Below are positions 58,201 to 64,000 of a DNA stretch of 64,000 nucleotides, piece by piece. The DNA is taken from NCBI GenBank assembly GCA_003255025.1, contig QANY01004052.1, forward strand, positions 62,001-126,000, given 5' to 3'. Below the pieces are notes generated by a model. It worked only from the letters and a program-made list of their open reading frames with translations, was not told the DNA's origin and searched no databases. Each line of letters begins with the position of its first letter. Positions within the stretch are counted from its first letter, which is position 1. Origin of the DNA: Datisca glomerata (taxonomy: Eukaryota; Streptophyta; Magnoliopsida; Cucurbitales; Datiscaceae). Position numbers and translations under genes: made by a program.

Positions 58201-60864
58201 GAAGATTTATTTTGGTTCAATTTTACATAATTAAATAACTGAAATTTTCATTTGGTTCAAAATTTCAGCATTTTTCGAACCAAAATTTTAGTTATCTATT
58301 ATTTATTTTGTATTTATATATATAATTTCATATCAAACTGAACTGAACCGAACTAAAATTTTAGTTGTGTTATTGACTTCATTAGTAAGGTTGAACCAAA
58401 GAATCGAACTGAAACATTCGGTTCGGCTCGATTGGGTTCATTTTCATAAAAGTAATTGCATCAAATAGACAATTTTTGAAAATTATTTTAAAAAATAATA
58501 GTTTTTTTTCAAAGTTTAGGTAAATAGATAAGTTTTCTTGCCACATCATCAACCATTGTTTAACGAATTTATGATGAGACGATTTTAGCCTTTTTTCTTA
58601 CAGATTTCGATATGCTTTTGCATGAGTTTTTTTATTAATTAAATCACATCGGTGATTAATAATTCAAATTTGATTTTCCTTGATTTTTTTATTAATTAAA
58701 TCACTGGGGTAATTAATGATTGAATCTCCTTCCTTAATATCAACAAAAATAGGTTAAGGCAAGAATATATCAAATTAATAATATCATCAATTCCTGCTAT
58801 TCAGCAAATTTAAAGGAAAAAATTGATTGACTAATTTGTCTTCATTGTTCATTATACATAGACAATTTTCTGAGCTCCATTGTTGATTTCTTCATTAGTG
58901 ATTCAAGCATGGAAGGTTAATTTTTTATTTCATCGTTAATGAGTTGTCATCGTATTATTCATCATTCTTCTTCACCGATTAATCTATTTTCATGCAGTAA
59001 TTTTCAGACTTTTTACATGTTCATTATATATGTGTGTAGATATATATAAGCGTTTTGCAGATATTTTCATCACCGTTTTGCCTTTCTTTTTGTTTTTTCC
59101 AGATGTTTATGTGTTCTTCAACCATTGTTTGATCTCTTCCTTCATCAACTTTCGACACCCTTCTCTGCCTCATTCGACACATTCTCTGTTCTTCAACCAT
59201 TTTTTATATTAGTTTTTGGTTGATTGGTTGATGAATAAGTGATGTAAGACATTTTGACTAGGGTTAATGGCGTTTTCCTCAATTCATTTTTTTAGAAATC
59301 ATTGTTTGGTGATTTCCAAGGAATATTTGTGCAGGATTGAAGTGTCTTTCAAATATTTCAGTTGTTTTGGTTGAGCAGTTATGGTGTTTTAATTTTCAAA
59401 TTTTTTTAACATTAATTACTTCCTTAAATTAAGCATCTATCAAATCAGTATATCATCTATATACTACTGATATACTCAAAAATCTTTCCAACACACCATA
59501 TTTAGATTATGATCATTTTAGTCTAAATTTATTGACATATTAGCAAACCTACTATTTTACTTAAAACTATTAAAAATTGCTATTTTTTAAAATAACCCCA
59601 CTAAAATTGTCTATTCTATAAAAAATTTTCATTTATAATTGGTTTAATTTTGTTCAAAATATTGTTGAATCGTCATTTCAGTCTGGTTTAATTTTTTACG
59701 AAGAAACTAATGTCCACCTGCTACGAGAAGTCGTGCAGTAATGCAACCTAAAATTTAGGTGTATTTTTGTTTTGGCCTAAAGTGCAAATAAGGGATCGCT
59801 TGTTCATATTACAAATATCACCCTTATAGTTTTTTCACATTTTTCTCTTTATACTTTAAGAAAATTTTATTTTGACCCCTCAATTATATGTTAATTTTTT
59901 ATGCACACGCTCACGTGTTGCACACTTGCCATTGCTTCTATCGACATTTCCCGCTAGTAACAACCTTTCTGCCATTTTTACACCTGAACAAGGTAGTCTC
60001 ACGACGTTAATCAATGCCTTTCATGTTTATTATGGGGGCACATCCATCCTGAAAACACATTATGTCCTGAGAGACTATCCCAAATCATGCAAGAAAGGGT
60101 GAGTTTTTGCACTTTGCAGAGAATGATGGGATGGGGACAATTTTTATGTCTCTGTGGGACAAGACGGTACACGGGAAGAAATTAAAAAGATTAAAAATAC
60201 TTGTCTCCTCCCGCAATACTCAAAACGATGTCATTTTGAGCAACCTAATTAAGTGTGTACTAAGTAAGCAAAATGACATCATTTTACTTCATAAAGCACA
60301 ACGATGTCATATTGGTTAAAATCTCTTTCACTAGATTTCCCCATTCCCTCCTTTCTAGATTTTCTCCTTCCCTCTTTTATAGATTCTCTCTCTCCCCTCC
60401 CTCTCTCTCTACAGAGTGTACACCATGACGACATTGATGAAGACGCAAACAACGACCCACCCCTACTATCGCATGGTTATCCAATATTTAGTATGTGATT
60501 AAAACACACCAATTAGCTTAAATCTCCTCATCATTTTCTTTTATTTTTTCTTCAGATGATGGTCTCTTATTGAGGATTATGATTTTAGGTTTTAGTTTGT
60601 GTTTTACTGTTATTTTATCAGAAATTGGTGAGTTCGATATACGATTTTAATATCATTTATGATTTGTGATTTTATTAGTTTTTGTCATGCAGTTTCACTC
60701 CATCTTGAGCCACATGACACATTGTCTCGTCCTGCATAGGTTTCTCTCTTCCTGTGGGATGCGACGTGACTGAACAAGAAATTTTTGTCCTGCATGTTGT
60801 CGGACGAGACATAGAACTCCCAAAAACCATCTTGAATCCTCTCGCGCACACCCATAGTGTTTGT
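58201..60864. other. AT-rich intergenic DNA
   Basis: No supported gene. A small duplication (TTTTTTTATTAATTAAATCAC, about 58 bases apart) lies at 58626-58730. The stretch 58220-58440 is rich in GGTTC/GAACC-type words. Confidence 0.55.
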
Positions 60865-61583
60865 TGTTGGAGCTATTATCTTAGGACGTGAATGAAAATG
60901 TGTCTTGGAGGAAAATTTTTATAAGATGAAACACAAAGTTTAGAAGAGAAGCAAATGATCTTGTTCCACATTGCTTAGAAAAATCATTTATATTGAGTTT
61001 ATATATCTCAATTCTTTACCTTGGGGTGGTTAAGCAATAAGCCACGGGGGTAACTCCACTTTGTGGAAGGTGATGACTTACATGAACATAGATATGAATC
61101 ACACCAAGGAATGATGAAACCCTTGACTCAAGGATGTCAATGGTATGTCAATGACGTCACAATCGGGGATTGATGAACGGATTGATAAGTTGGGGCGAAC
61201 ACCACATATAAAAATATGATAAGTTCAAACAGTTCAATAAGAATCAAAGAGAACATTTCTCAAATATATTATCAATAATCTGAGTTCCATAAGATATATA
61301 TCCTCTTTATATAGAGGTGGTTCCAGCAACAATGATCAAAGGCTATTAAAGCCATTGGAAATAGAAAAGACCCTAGGAAAGATAAAAGACATTGGAAACT
61401 GAAAAGACACCTAAAAAGTGTCATATTCTCCTAATCTGATCAAAATAACCTAAGAGTCATATATGAACCATTTATCATGCCATTTTTAGTTATTATACTC
61501 AAATAAAATCTTGAAATGGCTTTATCTTTCATTTTGACGTAATGTGACGCAAAACAACCCATTTGACTCAAAATAGCCCAACA
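60865..61583 (-). repeat. 3' LTR of a gypsy element
   Basis: 719 bases with ends TGTTGG and CCAACA. On the minus strand CCTCTATATAAAGAGG near 61299-61315 is a TATA box. Integrase-tail sequence of the same orientation lies just to the right, so this is the 3' LTR; the left neighbour would be host DNA. Confidence 0.72.
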
Positions 61584-61949
61584 CTCTCAATTCAGCTCAT
61601 TCCTTCTTTATGTGCTTCTCCAAGGCTTGGATTAATTAATACCATCATTTAGAATCCCATTCAACACCTTCAAGGGGCCTCCAAGTGTTGTCTTGAACCT
61701 ATGTTGCTCGAATCAGCCAATTACGCGTTTCTTTGAATTTCTTTGCACTAGATCTTGTAACCGAACCAACGGAGACTTTAATGGGGTATGAATATCCTTC
61801 AATCCATGTGCTAGCCTTGTCCTCATCATTCTATTCCTCTTGAAAAGGATTTGTCCTTGAATCGTCACCTACATCAAAATGACTTAAATCAACAAAATTA
61901 AATGAATCACTCACACCATACTTACGAGGCGAATCTAGCTTGTAAGCTT

Positions 61950-62160
61950 AGAATTTGAAAAGGACCATCCCCTCTAGGTAGAAGCTTAGAATGCCTTTGC
62001 TTCAGAAGTTGTTCCTTTCTCATGTGCACCCAAACCCAATTTTTGGGTTCAAAAACTAGCTTTTGACGTCATTTGTTGGCTTGTTTTGCATATTGCTCTG
62101 TAAACGCAATATGTATCATAAGCGCCATCGTCTGGTCAGGCCAATTATATAGTTAAATCT
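61950..62160 (-). pseudogene. gypsy integrase C-terminal fragment
   Basis: The minus strand reads NWPDQTMALMIHIAFTEQYA, then LVFEPKNWVWVHMRKEQLL, then HSKLLPRGDGPFQIL. This is the GPY/F-type tail of Ty3/gypsy integrase of the chromovirus kind. The catalytic core is absent, so the copy is truncated on its 5' side. Confidence 0.85.
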
Positions 62161-62718
62161 TCTTGCTACGTTGTTGTATGACCCGTCTATGCCTTTTCAA
62201 AACATTTTTAACTATAATTTGCATGCATCTCATAATATTGACAATTTCCCAAGTGCAACTAGAAAGAGAATATTTAAGGGTACATTTTTTCATTGTGTAG
62301 AATTCTCCAAATTGCATCACACTGGAACCTTAATTAGAATTACAGAATATATCATAACTATAATTTAGACATTGTGATTACGGAAGAGAATTTTAGTTGT
62401 GTAAAATGAAAGAATATATAAGTTAATTTATAAACATGGTGAGACTGTTACTGAAAAGTCTAAATTGAAATCAGACTGTAACTGAATTGTTAGATTTAAT
62501 TATGTAATTGTTACAGTTTCAGAAATAAACAATTTCATAACATTTGGCGGCATATTCGAAAATGGATTAAAAAATACATGTTGGATAAGTAAAATCAAAT
62601 AGAAGTTTATGTCGAATCATCTGACATTTTCTTGTCTGAAAGACGCGCTCACATACAAGTCTCAAGCTCATGGACTGGAGGATTTACGCCCCTTGCGCGT
62701 TTAGAAAGCATCTCAATC

Positions 62719-62728
62719 CTATATAAAA
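62719..62728 (+). promoter_or_regulatory. TATA-box-like site upstream of the tubulin fragment
   Basis: CCTATATAAAACAGG on the plus strand, followed by a C/T-rich leader-like stretch of about 550 bases. Confidence 0.45.
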
Positions 62729-62879
62729 CAGGTCCCTCTCCATTGCTGAAAATTTTGTTCCGGTATTGATGTTAGGAGTCTTCCTAATCGTTAGATCAAA
62801 CAATGAGACTCTCAGTCATTAAATCAAAAAATGATAGTTTACCTGTTGAATTGGTGGCAGAATGTCATTTTTCTCATTC

Positions 62880-63215
62880 TTCGAAAGCTTCCTTCGTAAA
62901 CTTCTCCTCCCTTCCAAAGCTTAATCACACTTTCCCTTCAGCTACTCCAAACTCAATTTAGGGTACGTAATTTTCACCCCCGATATTCAGCTCTCGTTGT
63001 CGTTCAGCTCTTTCTGCTTCCTTCGAAACCCCATTCTTCCTTCGAGTTTCACCAAACTCAAAGTAGGGCACGTGATTTTCACCCCCAATATTTAGCTCTC
63101 TTCATCGTCCAGCTGTCTCTCTTCATCGTCCAACTCTTTCCCATTCCTTTGAAACCCCATTCTTCCTTCGATTTTCACCCCCAATCTTTAGGCTCTCTCT
63201 GCTCCTCGTTCAGCT
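62880..63215. repeat. C/T-rich tandem repeats
   Basis: Related segments recur two to three times: GAAACCCCATTCTTCCTTCG, ACCAAACTCAAAGTAGGGCA (or AACTCAATTTAGGGTA), TTTCACCCCCAATATTTAG and CTCTTCATCGTCCAGCTGTC. Confidence 0.8.
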
Positions 63216-63301
63216 CTCTATCTGCTCTCTCTCTCAAACTAGGGCACTCAATTTTCCTCCTATCGGTGCTCTCTCTCAGTCGCTGCTCTCTCTCTGTATG
63301 T

Positions 63302-63508
63302 CGTGGTACCATAAATCTTGTACCTGGTGCAATGGATAGTCTCAGATCTGGTACTTATGGTCAAATCTTTAGGCCTGATAATTTCATTTTCGGCTTGTCT
63401 GGTGCTGGGAACAACTTGGCTAAAGGGCATTACACCCAAGGTGCTGAGCTTATTGATTCAATGCTTGATGTAGTTGGAAAAGAGGCGGAAATTGTGATTG
63501 CCTGCAAA
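63302..63508 (+). pseudogene. Beta-tubulin exon 1 fragment (3' half)
   Basis: Beta-tubulin is the GTP-binding subunit of microtubules. The frame reads [40 protein letters not shown] and [17 protein letters not shown], matching about residues 70-125 of plant beta-tubulin with substitutions at otherwise fixed sites (for example Leu for Trp in NNWAKGHY). A one-base loss at about 63490 shifts the frame before the Cys-Asp-Cys-Leu-Gln that ends plant exon 1; a GTATTTG donor-like site follows at 63509. The N-terminal 65 or so residues and the GGGTGSG loop are missing. It looks like an exon fragment joined to unrelated C/T-rich DNA. Confidence 0.9.
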
Positions 63509-64000
63509 GTATTTGTTAAAATTCCTCTGCTGAAGTTTAGATTGTACGACAAAGTTTCATCATAAGGAACCTGGCATACTCTTAAACAATACGAATTCGA
63601 GAAACCCTCCCCAATCTAACAGAGAGCAGTCAGGCCAATTATTGAAGGATGGGATGTCATAGCCCAGGCTTAATCCGGTACCGGCAAGTCCTCCATGATT
63701 GCTCTTACTATTTGCCAAATGGTCGATACATCTAGCAGAGAGTGCGTTACTGAAACCTTGATCACATATTTTACTTTTTTCTTGATTGTTTTTAGTTTTC
63801 ATTCTAAGGCTTCAGAAATTTGGAAACTTTTTACCGTGTCTTGGATTTCTGGAAAATTGTTTGATTATTGATATTTACTCCGAAAGGAATATTTCTTGTT
63901 TATCTCAGTAGGACATTTTTTTTCCTGTTCATTGGATGCTTGTTATTTGCGGCTAATTTATGCAATTTTGTCTTAGGGATTTTTTTCCTATGCTTGATAA

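Noticed and set aside
60107..60319. 70-residue plus-strand frame
   Set aside because: No domain; the second half is built of short ATGACATCATTTT-type words.
63560..63802. 80-residue minus-strand frame (LSLGYDIPSFNNWPDCSLLD)
   Set aside because: Composition looks protein-like but I recognise no family and see no firm splice sites; left for a database search.

Overview
This is nuclear DNA from a flowering plant, most likely a eudicot. Host genes have short exons, GT-AG introns and plant protein sequences (glutamate decarboxylase, D-cysteine desulfhydrase, TIM14, CSLC, beta-tubulin). The intergenic DNA is AT-rich and packed with nested, decayed Ty1/copia and Ty3/gypsy retrotransposons, L1-type LINEs, a SINE and foldback-like palindromic repeats. 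I cannot name the species. No prokaryotic features (operons, CRISPR) were seen, and no stand-alone tRNA or rRNA gene.

Layout. 1-2806: the 5' part of a minus-strand copia element (gag to integrase) that runs off the left edge. 2807-4020: exons 1 and 2 of a minus-strand glutamate decarboxylase (GAD) gene; the copia element appears to sit in its intron 2, and its 5' flank carries a tandem duplication. 4342-20005: one complete Ty3/gypsy element of the Tat type on the minus strand, with both LTRs, a 5-bp target duplication (CACAT), primer binding site, gag-pro-RT-RH-aRH-INT remnants, an antisense plant-mobile-domain gene with its own TATA box, and a second, truncated Tat/Ogre-like element nested inside. 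20470-21056: a CTTGAAG-based minisatellite. 22510-28910: an apparently intact ten-exon D-cysteine desulfhydrase gene (minus). 29900-31440: a palindrome-rich region around a broken GRF zinc-finger gene. 32109-41250: a second copia element (minus) with a probable solo LTR in its gag gene, bounded by an inverted repeat. 41666-44740: a 5'-truncated LINE (plus). 46593-47296: an orphan first exon of a CSLC-type glycosyltransferase gene with a stop codon. 48427-52938: a longer LINE (plus) with a target duplication. 53207-55345: an intact TIM14/PAM18 gene (minus) with a SINE in intron 1. 55800-58200: a large foldback-like element built from palindromic repeats. 60865-62160: the 3' LTR and integrase tail of a gypsy element. 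62700-63510: a promoter-like region followed by a beta-tubulin exon fragment.

The host genes do not form a pathway; they are islands in transposon-rich DNA. The two genes that look functional are the D-cysteine desulfhydrase and TIM14. GAD may be functional if its remaining exons lie beyond the left edge. The CSLC, tubulin and GRF copies and all transposon genes are broken. The most unusual structures are the foldback-like elements at 55.8-58.2 kb and 30.1-31.4 kb, the antisense captured gene inside the Tat element, and small duplications that touch the GAD 5' region and a splice donor of the desulfhydrase gene.
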